DNA of 6,900 nucleotides from an uncultured Bacilli bacterium (lineage in GTDB: Bacteria > Bacillota_I > Bacilli_A > RF39 > UBA660), in the NCBI GenBank assembly GCA_947629285.1, contig CANRDA010000050.1, positions 1-6,900 on the forward strand. The letters run 5' to 3'. The position numbers and the translations under genes are program-made. This document shows positions 1-4,993 of the stretch, piece after piece. Under the pieces are notes generated by a model. It did no database searches. It worked only from the letters and a program-made list of their open reading frames with translations, and was not told where the DNA came from. Position 1 is the first letter of the stretch, and each line of letters opens with the position of its first letter.

Positions 1-126
1 TTTTATAGCTTGCTTTATCAATTCTATTATTAAACTATATGAATCATATATCTCTCCATTAAAGAATATCTTTTGACTTTCTACTTTTTTAGGTTCTAGT
101 GCATCAAAAAGTGTATCTATTTTACC
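1..126 (-). pseudogene. C-terminal remnant of ORF6N gene, separated by frameshift
   Basis: Read on the minus strand from 126 to the window edge, this is an open frame that continues the protein encoded at 566-117 but one base out of phase. It encodes IDTLFDALEPKK, then KIFFNGEIYDSYSLIIELI. From memory of the family, full-length clostridial-type ORF6N proteins carry this kind of C-terminal region directly after the 'RLTKVEYEVIE' segment. The switch point lies in the A-run at 120-123, inside GTAAAATAG. One extra A there would replace the TAG stop by ATA-GAT (Ile-Asp) and join the two parts at the expected length. No start codon or ribosome site serves this piece alone, since a TAA precedes it in frame at 127-129. 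It is therefore best read as the cut-off end of a frameshifted gene, or a sequencing error in the A-run. It runs off the window, so its full length is unknown. Confidence 0.75.
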
Positions 127-566
127 TTACACTCTATTACTTCATATTCTACTTTTGTTAGTCTTCTAAATACATCCTTGTTTTCATTTATAAACTTCCT
201 CATTGCTACAAAAGCTACAATTATTTTCTTACTAACTTCTATTGCAATACTACTTTTAAGCATTCCTGCTAACATCATAACTCCATGTTCTGTAAAAACG
301 TATGGATTACTTCGCCTTCCACCGTGAATCTTTTCAAAACTTGAGGTCGCATTTTGCGACTTCAAGTTTAAGATATTTTTATATTCATTAAAATCAACTT
401 GAAAGCAAAAATCTTTGGGAAACCTATCAATATTTCTTTTCACTATTTCATTTACTCTTTTTGTATCATAACCATAAAGCAGTGCTACATCACTATCCAA
501 AATTACTTGTTTTCCCCTTATTTCGTATATTAAATTTTCTATTTTTATTTCTTCTATTTCATTCAT
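117..566 (-). CDS. ORF6N domain protein, downstream copy, frameshifted and C-terminally truncated (149 aa)
   Basis: ORF6N is a small DNA-binding-associated domain (KilA-N/Bro/ORF6 group) found in phage and mobile-element proteins; its exact role here is unknown. Residues about 8-110 hold the domain: IRGKQVILDSDVALLYGYDT, then NEIVKRNIDRFPKDFCFQ, then SQNATSS, GGRR and PYVFTEHGVMMLAG. The segment after it (IAIEVSKKIIVAFVAMRKFI, FRRLTKVEYEVIE) is the usual link to a C-terminal region. That region is present but out of frame at 126-1, so the product stops early at a TAG. The ATG at 566 has AGGTG seven bases upstream (574-578). The gene starts 30 bases after the stop of a near-copy at 932-597, so the two probably share a transcript. 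P-site slippage on the AAAA before the TAG could in principle restore the full protein, but a plain frameshift mutation is simpler. The domain call is secure; function and integrity are not. Confidence 0.88.
   Translation of the reverse strand: MNEIEEIKIENLIYEIRGKQVILDSDVALLYGYDTKRVNEIVKRNIDRFPKDFCFQVDFNEYKNILNLKSQNATSSFEKIHGGRRSNPYVFTEHGVMMLAGMLKSSIAIEVSKKIIVAFVAMRKFINENKDVFRRLTKVEYEVIECKVK
337..369. repeat. 33-base palindrome inside the downstream ORF6N gene
   Basis: Two 15-base arms (337-351 and 355-369) around a TTT spacer are complementary at 14 of 15 positions; the exception (345/361) is a G facing a T. On the coding strand the palindrome encodes the LNLKSQNATSSF segment in the divergent middle of the gene. 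It is markedly richer in G and C at its core than the surrounding sequence. The same core recurs at 708-730 in the other copy. Confidence 0.8.
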
Positions 567-596
567 TTTATCACACCTACTATCCTTTTTAATACG

Positions 597-932
597 CTAT
601 ATCTTATTTATTGCAATACCACTTTTAAGCATTCCTGCTAACATCATAACTCCATGTTCTGTAAAAACGTATGGATTATATTTTCGATGTTTCCCTTTAC
701 CATTTTCTAAGGTCGCATTTTGCGACCTTAAAGAATTTATCTTGCACATTTCATTTTTTGTTATTTGAAAGCAAAAATCTTCGGGAAACCTATCGATATT
801 TCTTTTAACTATTTCATTTACTCTTATTGTATCATAACCATAAAGCAGTGCTACATCACTATCCAACATTACTTGTTTTCCCCTTATTTCGTATATTAAA
901 TTTTCTATTTTTATTTCTTCTATTTCATTCAC
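597..932 (-). CDS. ORF6N domain protein, upstream copy, truncated after the domain (111 aa)
   Basis: This is a near-duplicate of the following gene: the first 21 residues are the same and the ORF6N motifs LDSDVALLYGYDT, NEIVKRNIDRFPEDFCFQ, SQNATLENG and NPYVFTEHGVMMLAGMLKS follow in order. The middle (about residues 57-86) differs strongly from its neighbour and carries the alternative GKGKHRKYNPY version of the segment that is GGRRSNPY in the other copy. The protein ends at SGIAINKI, directly after the domain, where the neighbour continues with the VSKKIIVAFVAMRKF linker. It thus lacks the whole C-terminal region, which looks like a recombination endpoint at ATTGCAATA. The start is GTG at 930-932, supported by a perfect AGGAGG at 941-946 with eight bases of spacing; the overlapping ATG in another frame stops at once. 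It might act as a bare DNA-binding domain or be a decaying gene. Confidence 0.85.
   Translation of the reverse strand: MNEIEEIKIENLIYEIRGKQVMLDSDVALLYGYDTIRVNEIVKRNIDRFPEDFCFQITKNEMCKINSLRSQNATLENGKGKHRKYNPYVFTEHGVMMLAGMLKSGIAINKI
708..730. repeat. 23-base perfect palindrome inside the upstream ORF6N gene
   Basis: Ten-base arms (708-717 and 721-730) are perfectly complementary around a TTT spacer. The core GTCGCA-TTT-TGCGAC is identical to that at 346-360. One outer arm pair differs between copies in a compensated way: G/C at 343/363 corresponds to A/T at 709/729. The coding strand reads through it as RSQNATL. Confidence 0.8.
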
Positions 933-991
933 ATCAAATACCTCCTATATATATCATTCCACAAAACTTTCCAATTTCCTTTTTTTTTATG

Positions 992-1019
992 AAAAAAATT
1001 GCATTTTTTTGCAATTTTT
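992..1019 (-). terminator. Intrinsic terminator downstream of enolase
   Basis: Read on the minus strand, AAAAATTGC and GCAATTTTT form a nine-pair stem around an eight-base A-rich loop, and the 3' arm runs into a stretch of seven Ts. It lies about 40 bases after the enolase stop and before the GTG of the ORF6N gene, as expected for the end of the enolase operon. The stem is A/T-rich, so strength is uncertain. The opposite strand is also T-rich after the hairpin, but no plus-strand gene enters here. Confidence 0.6.
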
Positions 1020-1049
1020 ATTATTTTTTAACTTTTAGCTTTATTAAAG

Positions 1050-1069
1050 AAAAAAGGCTTAGATGCCTT
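1050..1069 (-). terminator. Short hairpin with T-run built around the enolase stop codon
   Basis: On the minus strand AAGGC-ATCTAA-GCCTT is followed by further Ts, six in all from the arm end. The TAA stop of enolase is in the loop, so the last sense codons make the 5' arm. The stem has only five pairs, three of them G-C. It may act as a terminator together with the hairpin at 992-1019, but a ribosome finishing enolase would cover it. Confidence 0.45.
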
Positions 1070-2288
1070 CTATTTCTTCTTCTATTCTAATAAGTTCATT
1101 ATACTTACAAATTCTATCAGTCCTAGACATAGAGCCAGTCTTTATTTGACCTAAATCAAGTCCTACTGCAAGGTCTGCAATAGTAGTATCTTCAGTCTCA
1201 CCACTTCTATGTGAAATAACTGTTTTATATCCATTTTTGCGAGCTAACTCGATTGTTTCTAAAGTTTCAGTAATAGTACCTATTTGATTAACTTTAAGAA
1301 GTATTGCGTTACCTGCACCCATATCTATTCCTTTTTGTAAACACTTTTTGTTAGTTACAAATAAATCATCCCCTACTAATTGAATTCTATCTCCTAGCTT
1401 TTGAGTAATTTTTTTAAAACCTTCCCAATCATTTTCATCTACCGGGTCTTCTATAGATATAATTGGATATTTAGTAATCAATTCTTCATAGTACTCAATT
1501 AGTTCATCTGTATTTAAAGTTCTTCCTTCACCTTTAAGTACATACTTACCATCTTTATAAAACTCTGATGCAGCTACATCTATTGCTATATTAACATCGA
1601 CCCCAGGAGTATATCCAGCCTTTTTTATTGCTTCAATAATTAGTTCAAATCCTTCTTTATTGCTTGATAGGTTTGGAGCAAAGCCACCTTCATCTCCAAC
1701 ACCTGTTGAAAGACCTTTTTCATTTAATACTTTCTTTAAAGTATGAAATACTTCAGAACCTACCCTAACTCTTTCTTTTATAGTATCTCTTTCAGGTATT
1801 ATCATATATTCTTGAAAATCTAAGTTATTATCTGCGTGAGCACCACCATTTATTATATTCATCATTGGTTTTGGTAGCGTTTTACCATTTCCAATATATT
1901 TATATAAAGGTTTACCTTCACTGATTGCCTCTGCACGCATAGCTGCCATAGATACGCCAAGTATCGCATTAGCGCCAAGGTTTGATTTAGTATCTGTTCC
2001 ATCTAATTTAATCATTGCATAATCTAACTCTTTTTGGTTTTTTGCATCCATTCCTACTACTAAATTTTTTAATTCATTGTTTACATGTCCTACTGCATTT
2101 AGTACGCCTTTACCCATATAACGAGAGCCTCCATCACGCATCTCTAAAGCCTCTCTTTCACCTGTTGAAGCTCCACTTGGAACTGCAGCTCTACCTACTA
2201 CTCCATTTTCTAATATTACGTCTACTTCTACTGTAGGATTTCCTCTTGAATCCAATATCTCTCTTCCTTTTACATCTTTAATTTTCAT
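1059..2288 (-). CDS. eno: Enolase (phosphopyruvate hydratase)
   Basis: Enolase converts 2-phosphoglycerate to phosphoenolpyruvate in glycolysis, in the cytoplasm and with Mg2+. The 409 residues align with the whole family fold: N-terminal GREILDSRGNPTVE and PSGASTGEREALE, then GANAILGVSMA, MMNIINGGAHADNN, GDEGGFAPN, SIEDP, QLVGDDLFVTN, LLKVNQIGT, ISHRSGETEDTTIADLAVG and GQIKTGSMSRTDR. By comparison with yeast and E. coli enolase, the metal ligands are Asp237, Glu280 and Asp307. The catalytic residues His151, Glu160, Glu200, Lys332 and Lys383 are all present. The chain ends at IRIEEEIEGI, roughly 15-20 residues short of the usual C-terminal tail, and no tail can be read after the stop. The ATG overlaps the previous stop as ATGA, with AAAGGAAG (2295-2302) as ribosome site inside that gene, so translation is probably coupled. 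No other glycolytic gene is adjacent. A TATAAT at 2348-2353 could be an internal promoter but lacks a good -35. Confidence 0.98.
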   Translation of the reverse strand: MKIKDVKGREILDSRGNPTVEVDVILENGVVGRAAVPSGASTGEREALEMRDGGSRYMGKGVLNAVGHVNNELKNLVVGMDAKNQKELDYAMIKLDGTDTKSNLGANAILGVSMAAMRAEAISEGKPLYKYIGNGKTLPKPMMNIINGGAHADNNLDFQEYMIIPERDTIKERVRVGSEVFHTLKKVLNEKGLSTGVGDEGGFAPNLSSNKEGFELIIEAIKKAGYTPGVDVNIAIDVAASEFYKDGKYVLKGEGRTLNTDELIEYYEELITKYPIISIEDPVDENDWEGFKKITQKLGDRIQLVGDDLFVTNKKCLQKGIDMGAGNAILLKVNQIGTITETLETIELARKNGYKTVISHRSGETEDTTIADLAVGLDLGQIKTGSMSRTDRICKYNELIRIEEEIEGI

Positions 2289-2743
2289 TTCAATCTTCCT
2301 TTCATTTCATTATCATCTATATCAGTATAAATACTTTTTATATCGTAATTATATCGACTTCTCCTTTGTAACCTATTATCTATTATAGAAAATTCATCCA
2401 TAACTCTATATTTCTTTAATTTGTCAGAAGTACAAAGTCTTGTTACTAACATGTCAACTATAATTTTATCTTTCTCTAAAAACATATCACCTTCTATTGT
2501 TCTATTTTCTTTTACTTTATCACCTATAGTAATTGAACCACTAATTTCTATTTGATTCCCTGTTTTTTTCATAGAAATTTCTACAATTTGACACTTATTA
2601 GAACCATCTACTGTATTATTAGTATCACAAATATCTTTACAATGTTTAATAATATCTAAATAATATTTTTTGTATTCTTTAGCAATATTATTAAATATAT
2701 AGTATGGTTCATTTAATACATCTTTTTCATTTTTTGTTAACAC
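2285..2743 (-). CDS. Uncharacterised protein upstream of enolase (152 aa)
   Basis: I do not recognise this family. The protein is hydrophilic, with no signal peptide or membrane segment. An N-terminal helical half (EYKKYYLDIIKHCKDIC) is followed by alternating hydrophobic/charged stretches (QIVEISMKKTGNQIEISGSI, DKIIVDMLVTRLC, YRVMDEFSIIDNRLQ), which suggest a mainly beta-strand domain. The frame is open upstream to an ATG at 2779, but that would overlap the lipoprotein gene by 35 bases. I prefer the GTG at 2741-2743, one base after the lipoprotein's TGA, because GAGGGAG lies six bases before it (2750-2756). The gene ends in a four-base ATGA overlap with enolase. It is therefore flanked on both sides by translationally coupled genes and probably cotranscribed with the lipoprotein and membrane protein. 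Its function, and any link to enolase, is unknown. Confidence 0.85.
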   Translation of the reverse strand: MLTKNEKDVLNEPYYIFNNIAKEYKKYYLDIIKHCKDICDTNNTVDGSNKCQIVEISMKKTGNQIEISGSITIGDKVKENRTIEGDMFLEKDKIIVDMLVTRLCTSDKLKKYRVMDEFSIIDNRLQRRSRYNYDIKSIYTDIDDNEMKGRLK

Positions 2744-2744
2744 A

Positions 2745-3206
2745 TCAATCTCCCTCACATTCAGCACCCATAGCTTCATAAAAATGCATTGCCCCTCTAG
2801 TTGTCAATTTATTTGAAACTACATAGTCTTTATCTAAATAACCTTCTTTAACCATTTTTTTTACATCTGAAATATTAAAATCTATAATAGTAGTTATATA
2901 AACATACGCTTTATCCCTTTTTATATTATAAGTAAATCCGCCATATAAATCATTAGAATTACTATAATTTAAATCTTTAAATTCTTCAAAATAGTCTAAA
3001 ACACTCTTATTATTTGATGTATAACTCTCTTCCTTTTCTATCTTAGTTACATAGCTTTTATTATAATATATTTTATAAGTAGCATTTAATTTATAATTTT
3101 CAGCTGTATTATCGATATTATTAGTACAAGTTATATATTTTTCTTTATCGCATCCACAAACAAGTAATACTATTAAAACACTAAATAGTTTAATAAACTT
3201 TTTCAT
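2745..3206 (-). CDS. Small lipoprotein of unknown function (153 aa)
   Basis: The N-terminus MKKFIKLFSVLIVLLVCGC is a lipoprotein signal peptide: two lysines, a hydrophobic stretch and a lipobox ending at Cys19, where signal peptidase II would cut. The mature part would be anchored to the outer face of the membrane. It starts CDKEKYITCTN and contains many Tyr, Asn and charged residues (KIYYNKSYVTKIEKEE, DLYGGFTYNI, TIIDFNISDVKKMVKEGYL). The general layout resembles YehR-like (DUF1307) lipoproteins, with a T-C-T motif soon after the lipid anchor; that assignment is tentative and rests on memory. The ATG overlaps the preceding stop as ATGA, with AAGGTGG four bases upstream in the end of the previous gene. 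It is the second gene of the enolase operon. A role in sensing or binding something outside the cell would be a guess. Confidence 0.9.
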   Translation of the reverse strand: MKKFIKLFSVLIVLLVCGCDKEKYITCTNNIDNTAENYKLNATYKIYYNKSYVTKIEKEESYTSNNKSVLDYFEEFKDLNYSNSNDLYGGFTYNIKRDKAYVYITTIIDFNISDVKKMVKEGYLDKDYVVSNKLTTRGAMHFYEAMGAECEGD

Positions 3207-3655
3207 TTAACCACCTTATTAATTTCCATTTTAGAATTCATAAGTCTTTTTATAATTTTTCTACTTGCTCTAGTTTTGCTATCTGCATTTAAAGAGATAT
3301 CAACCACCTCCCATATAGTTACCCAACCTGCTATAACTATTATTTCTTTTATAACATTATAAAATACAAAACTTGAAGTGATTAAACATATAACTCCAAT
3401 TACTAAAAACATTACTTGTTTCATATCGTGTATTATATCTAGTTTTCTTGTTTCATTACTCATTTTTAGTAATCCATCTTTTATAAGTGAATCTATATTA
3501 GATATATCTAAAGGTGTATTTATAGTTACTTTTATATCTCCTTTTGTATATCTTGCTTCATTAATTAAATAATCTATTAAATCTTTTGATACATTATCAC
3601 TATACTTATCGTATAAATCTTCTTCATTTTTTAACTTAACTATTATATTTTTCAT
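3203..3655 (-). CDS. Small two-helix membrane protein of unknown function (150 aa)
   Basis: A charged N-terminal region of about 78 residues (NVSKDLIDYLINEARYTKGD, DIKVTINTPLD) precedes two adjacent hydrophobic segments, about 80-100 (VMFLVIGVICLITSSFVFY) and 102-119 (IKEIIVIAGWVTIWEVVDI), then a basic tail (SRKIIKRLMNSK). No signal peptide is present, so it looks like a hairpin membrane protein with both ends in the cytoplasm. I recall similar 'DYLINE ... GWVTIWEVVD' proteins in low-GC Gram-positives, but no named function. The ATG at 3655 is preceded by AGGTGG (3659-3664), rather close to the start. It is the first gene of a four-gene operon ending in enolase and has its own promoter at 3671-3699. 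Its stop overlaps the lipoprotein start as ATGA. Confidence 0.9.
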   Translation of the reverse strand: MKNIIVKLKNEEDLYDKYSDNVSKDLIDYLINEARYTKGDIKVTINTPLDISNIDSLIKDGLLKMSNETRKLDIIHDMKQVMFLVIGVICLITSSFVFYNVIKEIIVIAGWVTIWEVVDISLNADSKTRASRKIIKRLMNSKMEINKVVK

Positions 3656-3670
3656 ATTCCACCTAAGATA

Positions 3671-3699
3671 ATTATATACTCTTTAATTTAAATAATCAA
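3671..3699 (-). promoter_or_regulatory. Sigma-A-type promoter of the enolase operon
   Basis: On the minus strand TTGATT (3694-3699) and TATAAT (3671-3676) are 17 bases apart, which is optimal spacing. Transcription should begin near 3664, at the edge of the ribosome site AGGTGG (3659-3664), giving an unusually short leader before the ATG at 3655. The -35 overlaps the palindrome around the DUF1848 stop codon. It is the only good promoter seen upstream of enolase. Confidence 0.7.
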
Positions 3700-3710
3700 G
3701 ATTAATCTTG
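3697..3710 (-). terminator. Palindrome centred on the DUF1848 stop codon, possible weak terminator
   Basis: CAAGATTAATCTTG is a perfect 14-base palindrome; as RNA it gives a five-pair stem with a TTAA loop that contains the TAA stop. It is followed by ATTATTTAAATT rather than a clean T-run, so it may only slow or protect the 3' end. It could equally be a protein-binding site, because its right side supplies the -35 of the next promoter. Confidence 0.35.
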
Positions 3711-4592
3711 TCTAACTTCTATAACATCATCTTCCTTTAACTCACCTATTAGTAATGAACTATTAGGATTGTGTTTTAAAGAATTTTCTATAACCTTTTT
3801 TTCATCATAATTAGCATAGCAATATTTACAGAAGTGTTTACACGTGTTATACACTCCTATATCTACCATATTTACACAGTGGCAGTACTTATTGTTGCGT
3901 GATGTCCACCTTTTAAAGTTCGTCTTTCCTGTTAATTTAAAGGCTAAAGAGGCACTAATACAATCATCTTTTATAAAGCCATATTCTTTTAAATTATACT
4001 CTTCACTACATGTTTGAACACTCATTCCATTTTCTTTCGCACTTTTACTAAAGCTAAGACCTATTTTCTTATAATCATCTAAAGTAAACTTTTTTATATT
4101 TAACACTTTTTTATTATTTTTAACATTCTTATATTCATCTATAAATGATACTATTATATGTTTTACATATCCATTTAATAGAGTGCACATCTTATCAAAT
4201 GCTTTTATATGATAATCTAAAGTATACCTCTCATTTATAAATATTGGGTCATATCTAACATATACATTATCTATTCCTATGATATCAGATATTTTTTTAA
4301 TTGCTTCTATTATATTACCTTTTGAAGATACATTTGGTTCTATATCCTTTTTATATGGGGTAAGTGTGATATGAAATATAATAGGCTTGTTTATATCTTT
4401 TAAGTATTTAATACATGGAATAGGATTCTTACTACAAAATAGTATTGCATCTACATCATCAAAGTATATTCTACTTACCTTTTTAGGATAAAAAGGATTT
4501 CTTACATCTATAAAGCCTTCCTTATATCTATTCATAAACCATTTGAAATAGAATGCAGGAATATCTGTTCTACCACTAACGTTTAAAATCAT
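3702..4592 (-). CDS. DUF1848 domain protein with cysteine cluster
   Basis: This matches the DUF1848 family along its length: MILNVSGRTDIPAFYFKWF near the start, VRNPFYPKKVSRI, ILFCSKNP, then FHITLTPYKKDIEPN, VYVRYDPI, SFIDEYK and the C-terminal cysteine region. With Met4 of the longest frame as residue 1, cysteines sit at 195 (QTCSE), 211 (DDCIS), 237 and 239 (CHC), and 251, 255 and 258 (CKHFCKYCYAN). The last three form a CX3CX2C motif like that of radical-SAM enzymes. An iron-sulfur cluster is therefore likely, but the reaction is unknown. The family usually has RRTDIPA, whereas here it is GRTDIPA. A GTG at 4599-4601 is an alternative start; I chose the ATG at 4590-4592 because family members normally begin MIL/MIIxVS, although its ribosome site is weak. 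It overlaps the DUF4186 gene by 17 bases, so the two are probably translated together. Confidence 0.92.
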   Translation of the reverse strand: MILNVSGRTDIPAFYFKWFMNRYKEGFIDVRNPFYPKKVSRIYFDDVDAILFCSKNPIPCIKYLKDINKPIIFHITLTPYKKDIEPNVSSKGNIIEAIKKISDIIGIDNVYVRYDPIFINERYTLDYHIKAFDKMCTLLNGYVKHIIVSFIDEYKNVKNNKKVLNIKKFTLDDYKKIGLSFSKSAKENGMSVQTCSEEYNLKEYGFIKDDCISASLAFKLTGKTNFKRWTSRNNKYCHCVNMVDIGVYNTCKHFCKYCYANYDEKKVIENSLKHNPNSSLLIGELKEDDVIEVRQD

Positions 4593-4938
4593 TATACTCA
4601 CGCTCTATCCAAGTCATTATAAGACTCACTATATAATCTTTTTCTTCATTGCTTAATTCTTTATCTTTAGGGATATGGTGCCACTTAAGTATACAACCTC
4701 TACAACATGTAGCTGTTGCGTGCTGTCCAATAAACGTTGGATGACCCTTCATTGGAGTTTGCTTTCCATCATTTGGTATATAACTTTTAGATATTCTTTC
4801 ATCTATAAACTTTATAGTGTGATTTCTTATTTCATCTAAGCCTTTTTTATCTATATATTCTATATCTTTTTTCTTTAGTTTAAAACTACTTCTAAATTTA
4901 GATTTAGATAGTTTATCTAATACATATTCTATGTTCAT
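4576..4938 (-). CDS. DUF4186 domain protein
   Basis: At 120 residues it has the typical family length and motifs: LSKSKFRSSFKLKKKDIEYI at the start, DGKQTPMKGHPTFIGQHATA in the middle, then TCCRGC and KWHHIPK, and a C-terminal helix. Cys78, Cys79 and Cys82 with His66, His73, His87 and His88 look like metal or iron-sulfur ligands; that is inference, since the family has no known activity that I can name. The frame opens at 4965, but the ATG at 4936-4938 is the better start: it has GAGGTGG just upstream (4943-4949), and the extra nine codons would lie across the promoter. It overlaps the DUF1848 gene downstream, and both proteins end in conserved Cys/His clusters, so a shared metal-dependent task is plausible. 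An extended -10 promoter lies immediately upstream. Confidence 0.93.
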   Translation of the reverse strand: MNIEYVLDKLSKSKFRSSFKLKKKDIEYIDKKGLDEIRNHTIKFIDERISKSYIPNDGKQTPMKGHPTFIGQHATATCCRGCILKWHHIPKDKELSNEEKDYIVSLIMTWIEREYNDFKR

Positions 4939-4953
4939 TATCCCACCTCTTAT

Positions 4954-4962
4954 ATTATAACA
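4954..4962 (-). promoter_or_regulatory. Extended -10 promoter for the DUF4186-DUF1848 pair
   Basis: TGTTATAAT on the minus strand is a perfect extended -10 (TGn-TATAAT). I see no convincing -35 at 16-18 bases, which extended -10 promoters tolerate. Transcription would begin near 4948, inside the AGAGGTGG ribosome site, so the leader would be only about ten bases. It starts just after the T-run of the preceding terminator. Confidence 0.6.
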
Positions 4963-4963
4963 C

Positions 4964-4993
4964 AAAAAAGAATAAACTCTTGTTTACTCTTTT
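4964..4993 (-). terminator. Intrinsic terminator overlapping the stop codon of the HTH-membrane gene
   Basis: On the minus strand AGAGTAAAC (4982-4990) pairs with GTTTATTCT (4969-4977) around an AAGA loop, with one G-T pair. Two more A-T pairs can extend the stem, and the 3' arm continues into Ts (4964-4968). The TAA stop of the regulator lies within the 5' arm. It separates this gene from the DUF4186 promoter. Confidence 0.75.

Larger units (their letters stand above)
240..931 (-). repeat. Imperfect tandem duplication of the ORF6N coding region
   Basis: Segment 240-565 and segment 609-931 are two copies of the same ORF6N coding stretch. Bases 240-309 match 609-678 with about one difference, and 401-565 match 767-931 with about five. 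The middles (310-400 and 679-766) are clearly divergent apart from the shared core GGTCGCATTTTGCGAC. The left homology edge falls at ATTGCAATA, exactly where the upstream copy loses the rest of the gene. The pattern of similar ends and different middle suggests recombination or gene conversion between two ORF6N subtypes; that history is inferred. Confidence 0.85.

Noticed and set aside
946..974. Possible promoter TTGGAA-17-TATATA before the upstream ORF6N gene
   Set aside because: Transcription would begin after the AGGAGG site and destroy it; the TATATA is probably just AT-rich DNA.
827..1090. Open frame on the plus strand opposite the ORF6N gene and the enolase end
   Set aside because: The product is a run of Phe, Leu and Tyr from T-rich antisense DNA, has no ribosome site and lies across well-supported minus-strand genes.
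2015..2236. Leucine/histidine-rich open frame on the plus strand
   Set aside because: It is antisense to the conserved N-terminal half of enolase and has the biased composition expected of a shadow frame.
3378..3572. Plus-strand open frame opposite the two-helix membrane protein gene
   Set aside because: Its hydrophobicity mirrors the opposite strand; there is no Shine-Dalgarno and no family resemblance.
2285..4938. Reassigned UGA codon, as in some Mycoplasmatota
   Set aside because: UGA is at the expected ends of three genes in tight overlaps, and tryptophan is encoded by UGG, so the standard code fits.
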